64,000 nucleotides of DNA, from contig NW_008708400.1 in NCBI RefSeq assembly GCF_000327385.1, positions 6,497,923 to 6,561,922 on the forward strand, written 5' to 3'. This DNA is from Lottia gigantea. Taxonomy: Eukaryota > Mollusca > Gastropoda > Lottiidae. Shown piece after piece: positions 9,463-19,602 of this stretch. The notes below the pieces were generated by a model. It made no database searches. It was not told the origin of the DNA and worked only from the letters and a program-made list of their open reading frames with translations. The position numbers were made by a program, and so were the translations under genes. Numbering within the stretch: the first letter of the stretch is position 1; the number at the start of each line of letters is the position of its first letter.

Positions 9463-12400
9463 TTATTTTGTACTTTCCACCATGATCATTTTTGTTTTCT
9501 GATCATTTTGAAAATCTGTTAATATCTTACATTTGTTTGTATCTGAGTTTTCCCAAAGTATCCGCTTTTCATGATCATGGGATATTTTCATTCTTCTGTC
9601 TGTTTCTCTTTCATGATAGTCGCTAAAGTTTGAGGCGATAATGGCGACTGGCATTGAAAGCACCATCAATCCACTGACTGCACAGAATACACCGATCACT
9701 CTACCTGAATCAGATTTTGGTACGATATCCCCATATCCTACCGTTGTCATAGTTATAATTGCCCACCATATAGCAAGAGGAATGTCTGTTAATTCTTCAG
9801 ATCCAAATTCCATAATGAACAAGGCGCATCCATATACAGTAGCAATGACGATTATAAACATGAACATCATAAATAGCTCCCTGAACGATTGTTTTATAGC
9901 CAAAGTCATTATTTTTAGTGAATCGAATCTCTCCGTTAATTTAAAAAATCGTAAAATTCTCAGTATGGAGATATACTTTGAAATTCTATAAGCAGTCATA
10001 TGGTTGGTGTTTATTAACGACAAAACCTTTTGCCCATATTTCAGTTCTACGATAATGTTGCACCAATTTGCAATGGTGACCAAGGCATCGAGGAGATTTA
10101 ACCAGGATTTTATGAATAAAAGTTTATAAGGCGATGTTAAGAAATGCAGAGATAATTCAATCGTGAAGATAGATACACAAAATACATCGAGATAATATAG
10201 TATAGGTAGTAATTGAGTGGTGTAATACAGCCTGTATTTACCAGAAATGTTAAAACTAATAGACGTCATATTGATATCGTTATTCGGAATACGAAATGCT
10301 TTGTGAGATTCCACCACTAGAATACTAACTGATAGTAATATCAGACCAAAATAAACTGTATTCCATATCTGAAAATATACAAACAAATCAGTAACAAACA
10401 TTTCATGCCTGACAATTTATACGCTAGGTTAAATATTTTTAATGGAGTTGTTAGTCTTCAGCAGAACAAAACTACAAACAATACAATCAATAATAGACGA
10501 CCTTATTTACTACAAACTTAAAACATTTATTAGATTTGATAACAACTGGCACCTACATCAACAATAAAATTTTATCGATTTATCGCACCTTCATCATAAT
10601 ACAATTCTGCATTTAGTTTTGCCATTTCTGATGTTGGAAAGAGAAATTACGATTACTAATAAATGCATATCTTCATCTACAATAAAACTTGATACCTTCA
10701 TCGACAATAAAACTTGATACCTTCATCTACAATAAAACTTGATACCTTCATCTACAATAAAACTTGATACCTTCATCTACAATAAAACTTGATACCTTCA
10801 TCTACAATAAAACTTGATACCTTCATCTACAATAAAACTTGGTACCTTCATCTACAATAAAACTTGATACTTTCATCGACAATAAAACTTGATACCTTCA
10901 TCGACAATAACACTTGATACCTTCATCGACAATAAAACTTGATATCTTCATCTACAATAAAACTTGATACCTTCATCGACAATACAACTTGATACTTTCA
11001 TCGACAATAAAACTTGATAACTTCATCTACAATAAAACTTGATACCTTCATCTACAATAAAACTTGATACCTTCATCGACAATAAAACTTGATATCTTCA
11101 TCTACAATAAAACTTGATACCTTCATCGACAATAAAACTTGAAACTTTCATCGACAATAAAACTTGATACCTTCATCTACAATAAAACTTGATATCTTCA
11201 TCTACAATAAAACTTGATACCTTCATCTACAATAAAACTTGATGCCTTCATCGACAATAAACTTGATACCTTCATCTACAATAAAACTTGGTACCTTCAT
11301 CTACAATAAAACTTGATACCTTCATCTACAATAAAACTTGATACCTTCATCTACAATAACACTTGATACCTTCATCGACAATAAAACTTGATATCTTCAT
11401 CGACAATACAACTTGATACCTTCATCTACAATAAAACTTGATACCTTCATCGACAATAAAACTTGATACCTTCATCTACAATAAAACTTGATACCTTCAT
11501 CTACAATAAAACTTGATACCTTCATCTACAATTAAACTTGGTACCCTCATCTACAATAAAACTTGATACCTTCATCTACAATTAAACTTGGTACCTTCAT
11601 CTACAATAAAACTTGGTACCTTCATCTACAATAAAACTTCATACCTTCATCTACAATAAAACTTGATACCTTCATCGACAATAAAACTTGATACCTTCAT
11701 CGACAATAAAACTTGATACCTTCATCTACAATAAAACTTGATACCTTCATCGACAATACAACTTGGTACCTTCATCTACAATAAAACTTGGTACCTTCAT
11801 CTACAATAAAACTTGATACCTTCATCTACAATAAAACTTGGTAAATTCATCTACAATAAAAGTTGATACCTTCATCTACAATAAAACTTGATATCTTCAT
11901 CGACAATAAAACTTGATACCTTTATCGATAATAAAACTTGATACCTTCATCTACAATAAAACTTGATATCTTCATCGACAATAAAACTTGATACCTTCAT
12001 CTACAATAAAACTTGATATCTTCATCTACAATAAAAATTGATACCTTCATCGACAATAAAACTTGGTACCTTCATCTACAATCTTCAAGACACAGCCTTC
12101 ACTGATATTCCTCAATTTTTTAACCTTCATCGACAATAAAACTTGACGATTAATTGCACTCTTTTGATTAATATAAAGAGCTAAAAAACATACCTTGGCA
12201 GGAAATGAAGAATTGGGTTTAGCTAGAAATTTCCATATCCCGAAACGGAATTTGTTCCAGGGATTTTGTAACTCTATGGGAGATATTGGAATTGGTTTCC
12301 CCGACTCCCCTACTTCACGCATGTCGGCTTCAATTTGGCTGTCTTGGTTCACTCTATACATAATTTTCCAACAACATTCCGAAATGCTCTTTTCCTTAAT

Positions 12401-12658
12401 CCCCCAATAATCCATTTCCAGTTTTAAGACGTTACCGCACATATTTCTGGGCAAATGAAGCTCATTGCTTCTGTACATATTCAAAATGGGTCTAAACACT
12501 TCAGGATCTCTGTCAAAATAGTATTCGTCTGATTCCGAGTCATATTCTTCGACCTCAGGATTGAGATCTGAAAGTCTGGTGCGTGGAATTCGTTGCAACG
12601 TTTCGGCTCTGGTCACAAATACATGACCTCCAATGTTTAATTTCACTTTTTTGCTCAT
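9463..12658 (-). CDS. Kv channel, Shaw-like, right paralogue (complete, two exons)
   Basis: Two exons encode about 456 aa: exon 1 is 12658-12194 (155 codons, donor CCAAG|GTATGT) and exon 2 is 10368-9463 (acceptor TATATTTTCAG, phase 0). Exon 1 is a tetramerisation (T1/BTB_2) domain beginning MSKKVKLNIGGHVFVTRAET, with YYFDRDPEVF. It keeps the zinc-site spacing HX5CX20CC of non-Shaker Kv channels (HLPRNMC, then CC in ISECCW); overall it most resembles Shaw/Kv3. Exon 2 carries S1-S6 with two sequons in the S1-S2 loop, S4 RISKYISILRILRFFKLTER, filter TVGYGD and S6 MPVAIIASNF. The usual PVP bend is PVA, and the second S4 arginine aligns with serine, as in the left copy. The open frame running past 12194 into the repeats is intron read-through. 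The intron is almost entirely the 25-bp minisatellite. The gene converges on its left-hand paralogue. No frameshift is seen. Confidence 0.88.
10671..12145 (-). repeat. 25-bp minisatellite, right array, in the Kv intron
   Basis: About 57-60 copies of the same 25-bp unit as the left array, here as its reverse complement (CTTCATCTACAATAAAACTT then GATAC). It therefore lies in the same sense relative to its gene. Degenerate units begin near 10552 and one isolated unit remains at 12122-12145, about 30 bp from the exon 1 donor at 12194. The variants TCGACA, GATATC and GGTACC are common. Longer blocks repeat inside the array (10921 onward resembles 11071 onward, six units apart). Confidence 0.95.
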
Positions 12659-15600
12659 GGCTCACCGAAGCGACATCAAAACTCGCTCTCTGATCTTCAT
12701 TTCAAAATCCTCTTTAATCCCTGAAAATACCGTCTGTGACGCTAAATCAAATAAGATATAAGCTCCTCGTGGCAATTCTCAGTTCTAAGAATTCTTCAGT
12801 GTAATATACTCGAAGCGATTCGAGAATAACGACTACTTCCATACAAATTGATCCTCGTATCGGTAGCCTATTTCTGAAATAGTGGATAGTAACACGGCGC
12901 ACTTGAAATATAATCGATATAAGTTTCCCTAAAGTTCAATAAACAAACATTTTCAGCCAGGAGAAATTTCATAGCATAGCTCTCTTCTGTCACTGTAAGT
13001 GCCAAGAACTGGAAAATGTTCGTCTGATATAATGTAACGATGAATTATTAAAACACGTTATATAGACAACATAATATGATATTCTTAAGTTTGTTAGTTC
13101 CTTCAGGTACAACATCATAAAATTGGTTCACCTTTATGGCTGATTTCCAAAACACAGCGTGATATAATATTTTCAAAGTCAGTTAATTTTGCAAAATGAT
13201 ATTTTGTTTCAATTCTGAACGGTTAACGGTAAACACAAAAAAAGTGATTAAAAGACAAACATTGTCAATTATTTGATTGATATTATTAGTATCTCGGTGA
13301 ATTAAATAATGTATAATAAATGACATATTATTAATCTTTAAATGAAATTTAGAAGTATAATTGAAACGTTGCAAAAATTAAAGGAAGGAGTAGTATATCC
13401 ATAATAGTGTTCTTATTTATTTAAATGACATATTGTTGGTAATATCATGTTTGGTTAAAAATAACAGTTTGTCAAGGTAAAGGTATTACAAACTAATACA
13501 AGAAGATTTGAATGAAGCAATTTGATTTAATTGTAAGGATTCGTAAGAAAAATCGTTCATGTGAAAGGGGTAGTAATAATTAAGCCTTTTTCAATTATTA
13601 CCTATAGTTGTATGGATTTATCAAATCATAGAGATATTCTTTTGTGTAGTTATGACACCGGGTAAGTCCATTGATGAATATATGTTTCATTTGGCTAAGC
13701 TTGAGAATTTCAATATTATTGTCACTCTAAGGGGGGAAATCCTTGATTAATTCAAAGTATTCAAATTACTGAAATTAATAACGGAATCAAAATCCGTTTA
13801 GAAAATAAGAAAATCAATCAATTATCAGTAAATAATTGGCAAATAAGTGAAAAAGAATGTCTTAATGCTCCGGTATTTCATTATCTTGGCGGCGGTATCA
13901 GGTTTCTTTACTTCAACTTCTTCGTGCCTTTCAGTTGTATTTCTTGATGAAATATACTTTTGCTGTTTCTTTGATTAATTAACTTGTGGTGGTTTTTGTG
14001 TCTCTCGTTGAATCTATTAGATTTATCTGTTTCTAACTTGCAACCTTTACTTCATATTCCGTTTGTAACCCTTTCTGCTCTGCTATGCACGTTTTACCAA
14101 CATGGATATCTAGAGTCCAGTGGCGACGGTTCCAAAGGGGGTGGGTAAAAATTACACTTTTAAAAAGGCTATAATATTATAAGCATAGTTTTTCAAATTG
14201 CATTGAATGCAAGATTTTTGTCTTCTTTTTACAAAAATTTGAAAATACATAGGTCTATCCCCATTGGCTATATATTTTGTATACACACCACAAAAGCCAC
14301 AAAAATTTACCTTTTTTATCAAGTATTACGATTGTCGATTTTCAGTGAAACGAGCGCAACTTATGTAACTTAGCCACTGTGTCTGTATCATCTATGCAAT
14401 TTCTTTCAGAACGCTCTTGATGATATTGCTTCTTGGTAAGTCTTTTTTCGCATTTACTGGGTGTAATATAACACTCTGCAGTGATCTCTATAATCGCATG
14501 AATAATTTAATCACATTTCCTTTTCATGCTTCGATGTTCATTTATTGGTTGGACTTAAAAGTGATATTCCACATAGAAATTGTGCAGAAAAACCCTTATT
14601 ATTTGTCTTGACAAGATACATATATATATCGACCTCGCTTATATTACTTGGGATATTTTCTTCAGAAGCCTCGTAGTTCAAACAGCATTGCTTAATGTTA
14701 CGCTATATGATGTAGATTTATACAATATCATCTGATCCTGTAGCTCTCGGAAAGAGATAATTATTTACTTACATTTAACAGTTGACATAGATATTGGATT
14801 ATAGTAAAGCACCTTCACAATGCCAAGGTATTACAAACTGTGTCTTGTATCTGATTATCATTGTACACTTTACTTGTGTTAAGGCAGTTTGAAAATGCAG
14901 CAATCTGACTGAATTGTACGCTAACAAATACAGCCAATCAGAGCCCTAGACAGAAAGACTCTTAAAGCTAGTCGTGAGTTTCGAGGGATTTGATTGGTTG
15001 TATATGCTCCAACATACAATTCAATCAAATCGCTACATTTAATGCATCGCTTTATGATGTCAAGATATTGTAAAGACGATAGTGCAGTGTTGTGAAATGA
15101 CATTCCATAATAGAAATCTTTATTCTGTGCTTTCTCAAAATCACCTAACACGGATGGTAAAATAAGAGTGTAGTCCTATACTCAGGTGGCGAGAAGATGA
15201 GAGGCAAATTGTAAATGTTGAAGTTCATCCATCCTTGAAAATTCGATCTATATTCAAAATATATTATAATAAATTATAATAAGTGAAAGTAATATTGCTC
15301 CCTTATACTCAATATATACACTGTTATGCATAGTTAAAGCTATCATGCTTTAAGTACACTGAAAAAAATAAGCCTACGTATCTGCCCTTGGGTTTGTGGC
15401 GGCCATATTTCTTCAACAAGTATGGCGACTGTCAGTAATAAATATGGCGGTCTAATGACTGACAGCCAGACTTAATATTTTTTTTAATAACCAAATTTAG
15501 CCTAATTAGATCATGATAGCTTTAATTTCCTTTTTGGTTTCCTGCCGCTGAACAGTCCTGTTCTATATTGAATTTTTTAGTTCAATGTTCATTTTACCAG

Positions 15601-16634
15601 ATGGGATATCGTGTGTGTTTCTTTTTGAATGTTCTACGCACTCTAATGACTCTCTTGATATTTCCACGTTTTATTACCAATATTAATAGATAGATTATAA
15701 CATTTTTGTCCTTTTTAGCCTATATACTATATCTATTTTTTTAATTGGATTTTGGAGTCTCAAGAAAAGACGAGTCGTCATTCAAAATATAAAAATCACG
15801 GTTCTGAGACTAAGGTATGATTGGTCACACGGGTGGTGAATCTGTAGCTTTACGCTTGATACCTCGCCAATTGTCGTTTAATCTACTGTTCCTTATCAAT
15901 AGAATGATGGCTCTTGGTTCGCTTTATCTAAATTACTTAGCAGAATGTGGCAAATTCCAATGAAAGTGGTTACCCGTGTAATATTATTTCGTGCGTGTGT
16001 TTATATTAACAAAACAAAAATTTCTCTGTGCAAGCGTGTTGATAGGTCGGTTTGAAAACCACGTGACCTCGTGAATATTAACAATCCCAGTCCCTACAAC
16101 GAGGTTTACCTGCTTAACATGGAAACATGGTAGAAGTATATAATAGTATCGCACGTGTTGAATAGGAAAATAACCACATGTAAGCAGGTAGTCTAGGATT
16201 GTTTTAAATTTATTTTGTTGATTTTTGTAGTGCTGGGTATCGTCAATCATGTCACGATACGATACATATCGCGATATGGGGTAATCTTCAAAGGTTCAAT
16301 TTATATTAATTTAAACTGTACAACTGATATTTGGTGATATAGTTGATAGAAGTGTTTAGCATCCAGAGCCCATCCGCAATACATTACTTATATATTGCAT
16401 TGGCAATATAGCCCGAAGCCAGCGATATCTGCTTAGGCTGAAAGCGGGCGTTAACTTGTCATCTACCAACCAACCAATCAAGAGATGAGAGCATAGGTCA
16501 ATGACTTCATAAGCCAGTGCCAGGTGTTAGCTCCTCTATCTTATATTACTCAATGGTATAGTTTAACTATGCTTACTCTCTGCAGAAAGTGAGCGAGAGA
16601 ACTTCAGTCTGGTGAGTGAGATTTCTAGTATAAA
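12659..16634. other. intergenic region between the Kv gene and the zinc-finger gene
   Basis: I see no supported gene. It should contain the Kv promoter and 5' UTR just right of 12658. It holds several dispersed-repeat fragments: 13373-13420 (also at 60566-60615), 13626-13735 (also at 8750-8845), 14490-14600 (inverted at 6700-6780) and 14893-14949 (inverted at 7345-7400). A short GCTGGGTATCG / ATCGCGATAT stretch near 16230-16280 resembles the end of a hAT-type MITE, but no partner end was found. Short open frames here lack protein-like features. Confidence 0.5.
14893..15065. repeat. dispersed CAATCA-rich foldback repeat
   Basis: 14893-14949 matches 7345-7400 in the opposite orientation (AGGGCTCTGATTGGCT, then GCTGCATTT). 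Next to it is a second imperfect palindrome, with GATTTGATTGGTTGTATATG against CATACAATTCAATCAAATC around 14988-15040. This resembles a small MITE or nested MITE fragments. No coding sequence. Confidence 0.45.
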
Positions 16635-18032
16635 ATGGCTCTGCCGGACCCAAAAACATTGGACCTGTTTCCTCATGTAGGCCTACCAGTAGAGTCACCC
16701 ACACTGGACTTAAACCAACATTCATCGATTGAAAAAGAAATTTCAAAAAGGAAATTACATAAATGTGATGTGTGTGAAAAGTATATTAAGTGGACCTCGG
16801 ATCTTAAAGTTCACATGAGAGTTCACACTGGTGAGAAACCTTTTGAATGTGATTTCTGTAAAAAGACTTTTGCACAAAAAAACAGTCTTGTTATTCATAG
16901 GAGAATACATACAGGTGAAAGGCCATATAAATGTGATGTTTGTGAAAAATGTTTTACATCCTCATGGAGCAAAACAGCACACATGAGAGTACATTCTAGG
17001 GAAAAACCATTCATGTGTTCTATCTGTGGATATAACTTTAGTCAATCATGTTCCCTAAAAGTTCACATGAAAATACATTCTGGAGAAAAACCTTATCAAT
17101 GCGATGTTTGTGAGAAATATTTTTCACAGACAAGTCACCTTAAAAGTCACAAAAGAATTCATACCGGAGAAAAATCACATTTTTGTGATGTTTGTCAAAA
17201 AGGTTTCATATCTGCATCGAATCTTGCAGTTCACAAAAGAATCCATACAGGCTACAAACCTTATGTTTGTGAAGTTTGTAACAGGAGCTTTAGGCAAAAA
17301 AATCATCACACTATTCATATGAGGTTACACACAAAAATCAAACCTTACAAATGTGATTTTTGTGAAAAATACTTCAGGACATCTTCGAATCGAATATCTC
17401 ACATGAAAATACATTCTGAAGAAAAACCTTATAAATGTTATGTTTGTGACAAAGGTTTTAAAACATCATGCGAACTAAATGTCCACGTAAGAGTGCATAC
17501 GGGAGAGAAACCCTATGAGTGTGATGTTTGTAGAAAGCGTTTTAGTCGACAAAATAATTATAAAAGCCACATGCAAATACATAATAGAAAGGATCCATAT
17601 AAATGCGATATTTGTAAAAGACGTTTTGCAGATACAAGTTTCCTCCATAATCACTTTAAAACAAATTCTTGTTTTAAACCTTACAAATGTGATGTTTGTA
17701 AAAAGGAATTTACTCGTCGAAGCACTCTGAATGTCCATATGAGAATACATACAGGAGAGAAACCTTACATGTGTGATGAATGTAGAACGTCCTATAATAG
17801 TCAATACCAACTTAAAAAACATATGATGGAACATACTGGAGAGAATCCAGACATATTATGTGATGTTTGTGGCAAGTGTTTTACACTGTCGTCAAGTCTT
17901 AAGATTCATATGAGGAAACATACTGGAGAGAAACCATATAAATGTGATGTTTGTACTATGTGTTATGATCGGTTATATAAACTTAAAAATCACAAGAGAA
18001 TACATAATATTGAAGAAAAATGTGAGGACTAA
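16635..18032 (+). CDS. C2H2 zinc-finger protein, 15 fingers, intronless
   Basis: A single open frame of 465 aa. The first ~47 residues (MALPDPKTLDLFPHVGLPVE onward) match no domain I know; there is no KRAB, BTB or ZAD. Fifteen tandem C2H2 fingers follow, from about residue 48 to 461, mostly joined by TGEKP-type linkers, as in DNA-binding transcription factors. Finger 11 (CDICKRRF ... HNHFKTNSC) has lost the last histidine position and reads as C2HC, so it may bind zinc differently. Finger 13 uses Y in place of the usual aromatic F. The start is the first ATG in frame, just after TAGTATAAA. Two AATAAA signals follow at 18439 and 18474, the second before a T-rich stretch, so this is probably an expressed gene rather than a retrocopy. 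The target is unknown; such arrays expand freely and no orthologue is assigned. Confidence 0.9.
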   Translation: MALPDPKTLDLFPHVGLPVESPTLDLNQHSSIEKEISKRKLHKCDVCEKYIKWTSDLKVHMRVHTGEKPFECDFCKKTFAQKNSLVIHRRIHTGERPYKCDVCEKCFTSSWSKTAHMRVHSREKPFMCSICGYNFSQSCSLKVHMKIHSGEKPYQCDVCEKYFSQTSHLKSHKRIHTGEKSHFCDVCQKGFISASNLAVHKRIHTGYKPYVCEVCNRSFRQKNHHTIHMRLHTKIKPYKCDFCEKYFRTSSNRISHMKIHSEEKPYKCYVCDKGFKTSCELNVHVRVHTGEKPYECDVCRKRFSRQNNYKSHMQIHNRKDPYKCDICKRRFADTSFLHNHFKTNSCFKPYKCDVCKKEFTRRSTLNVHMRIHTGEKPYMCDECRTSYNSQYQLKKHMMEHTGENPDILCDVCGKCFTLSSSLKIHMRKHTGEKPYKCDVCTMCYDRLYKLKNHKRIHNIEEKCED

Positions 18033-18438
18033 TCGCACGGCTTAAACTCAGGGTAAAATTTGCAATGTTTGTTCTTGGACCATTGTAAATGGCGGAGTCT
18101 TATGTTCATTCGATGTCAAGTAACATCTCATTTGACAATCATGCAATTGGAGGCGAGGAAATATTTCATAGTGAAAAGTGTTATCAGGTGTCTAGAAGAG
18201 TAAGCTTACCCTGCATGGTGACCATGTAACTGTCCGACAAATTTTAGGCAACTAGGATTGATTTATTTGGTTATTATTGGAATTACTGTTATTAATTTGC
18301 CATGTCACCTAATAATTAAATTATTTTACTACATTGACGCAAATCGTTCAAATTGCGCAAGCTATTTGATTAATTGATGTTTCTAATGAATTATCATGTA
18401 TTCTTAATCATATCATTATGTTCTTATTGCATATAAAT

Positions 18439-18479
18439 AATAAATGTCCATGTATGTACAGACTGGATAACCAAATAAA
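18439..18479 (+). terminator. candidate polyadenylation signals of the zinc-finger gene
   Basis: AATAAA occurs at 18439-18444 and 18474-18479, about 410-450 bp past the stop codon. The second is followed by GACTTTTTGTCC, a plausible U-rich downstream element. Confidence 0.5.
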
Positions 18480-18561
18480 GACTTTTTGTCCTTTCTTGAT
18501 CGGTCACTCATTGGAATTCTGCTGGTACTTCTCTTCTAATTTAGCTAATTATGAATAAATT

Positions 18562-18640
18562 ATGAAGATGTGAGTGTTTTTTTACGTCCTACTGTTCTGC
18601 ACCATGTTGGCTAATGAAAATATGGAAATGTGAGACAAAC
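18562..18640. repeat. SINE 3'-end fragment
   Basis: TTTTACGTCCTACTGTTCTG CACCATGTTGGCTAATGAAAA (space added) matches the tail-proximal part of the SINE at 19870-20180 and of fragments at 48623 and 57296. The rest of the element is absent. Confidence 0.5.
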
Positions 18641-19149
18641 GGTATATTTCCAAGTCATAAGAAGACCTCTACTTTCAATTCATTTAAGAACTAGCATTTT
18701 CATTTTCATAAATGAAAATAAGGGAACCCATCTTTAATTGACATGTCTAGAAAAGAGTTATTCAGTCGAAACTTTGTGGTGTGTATAGTTTAATTGTGTT
18801 GAAATAGACTTGTGAAGTAGACTGACTGCTCATACTAATAAAAAAAAAAGGGATTTTTTTATCATTTGTTTAAAAATAGTTTTTTTTCAATTTTGATACA
18901 CAAGACAGATCATGAAATGCATGAATTAAAAAAATTAAATAAAGTTGAGTAACTGTAAAAAATTTTCGGTTTTCAAGAAGACAATAGAACAGCATTTCAT
19001 GATTTGTCATTATCACAGCATACACAACAAGATATGCTTCTCACATGGAAATAACACACACCAACGGAGTTCAAAGCCATTTTGAATCATTACTTTGACT
19101 TAATAAGTCCAATTTACTCAAGAGACTACAATGTTCCAACAAAGCCGGT

Positions 19150-19388
19150 AAACGAATTATCACAAATCTGTAAACGAGTTAACTCAAGTCTGTAAACGAG
19201 TTAACTCAAGTCTGTCAACAAGTTAACTCAAGTCTGTGAGCGTGTTACCTCAAATCTGTAAACAAGTTAACTCAAGTCTGTGAGTTAACTCAAGTCTATG
19301 AGCGTGTTAACTCAAATCTGTAAACAAGTTAACTCAAGTCTGTAAGTGAGTTAACTCAAGTTTGTAAACCAGTTAACTCAAATTTGAC
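19150..19388. repeat. 22-bp tandem repeat built on the palindrome GAGTTAACTC
   Basis: About ten imperfect copies of TCTGTAAACGAGTTAACTCAAG between the zinc-finger gene and the 3' end of ERCC6L. Each unit contains the 10-bp palindrome GAGTTAACTC or a close variant. Variants include GTGAGCGTGTTA and AAACAAGTTA. Related but scattered GTTAACTCGTCAACAAC motifs appear near 36830-36960. Confidence 0.85.
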
Positions 19389-19590
19389 AATGTTTCAGCA
19401 TGTGTACAAACAAAACTCTGTATTGTGTGAGACAGTCCTTCAGTTTTGAAGAACAAAAAGTAAGAGTATGAGTTTAGTTTAAGACAAACTATATATTTTT
19501 CTTAAATAAAAAAGTTTGTAGAAAAAGGAAAGCACTATATCTAATGTACATTTTTTTCAGTATATTGAAAAGTTTTATTATTGCTATTTA

Positions 19591-19596
19591 TTTATT
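19591..19596 (-). terminator. candidate polyadenylation signal of ERCC6L
   Basis: AATAAA on the minus strand, seven bases after the stop codon of the last coding exon, with further AATAAA-type motifs just beyond (around 19588 and 19573). A 3' UTR this short is possible, but one of the later motifs may be the one used. Confidence 0.4.
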
Positions 19597-19602
19597 GCAC
19601 TC

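Noticed and set aside
12047-12193. C-terminal extension of the T1 exon open frame
   Set aside because: It reads through the donor CCAAG|GTATGT into intron repeats. Splicing at 12194 joins the pore exon in phase and gives a normal Kv layout.
16225-16280. End of a hAT-type MITE (GCTGGGTATCG ... ATCGCGATAT)
   Set aside because: Only one end-like sequence, with no matching inverted partner or target duplication. A similar lone motif lies at 23775.
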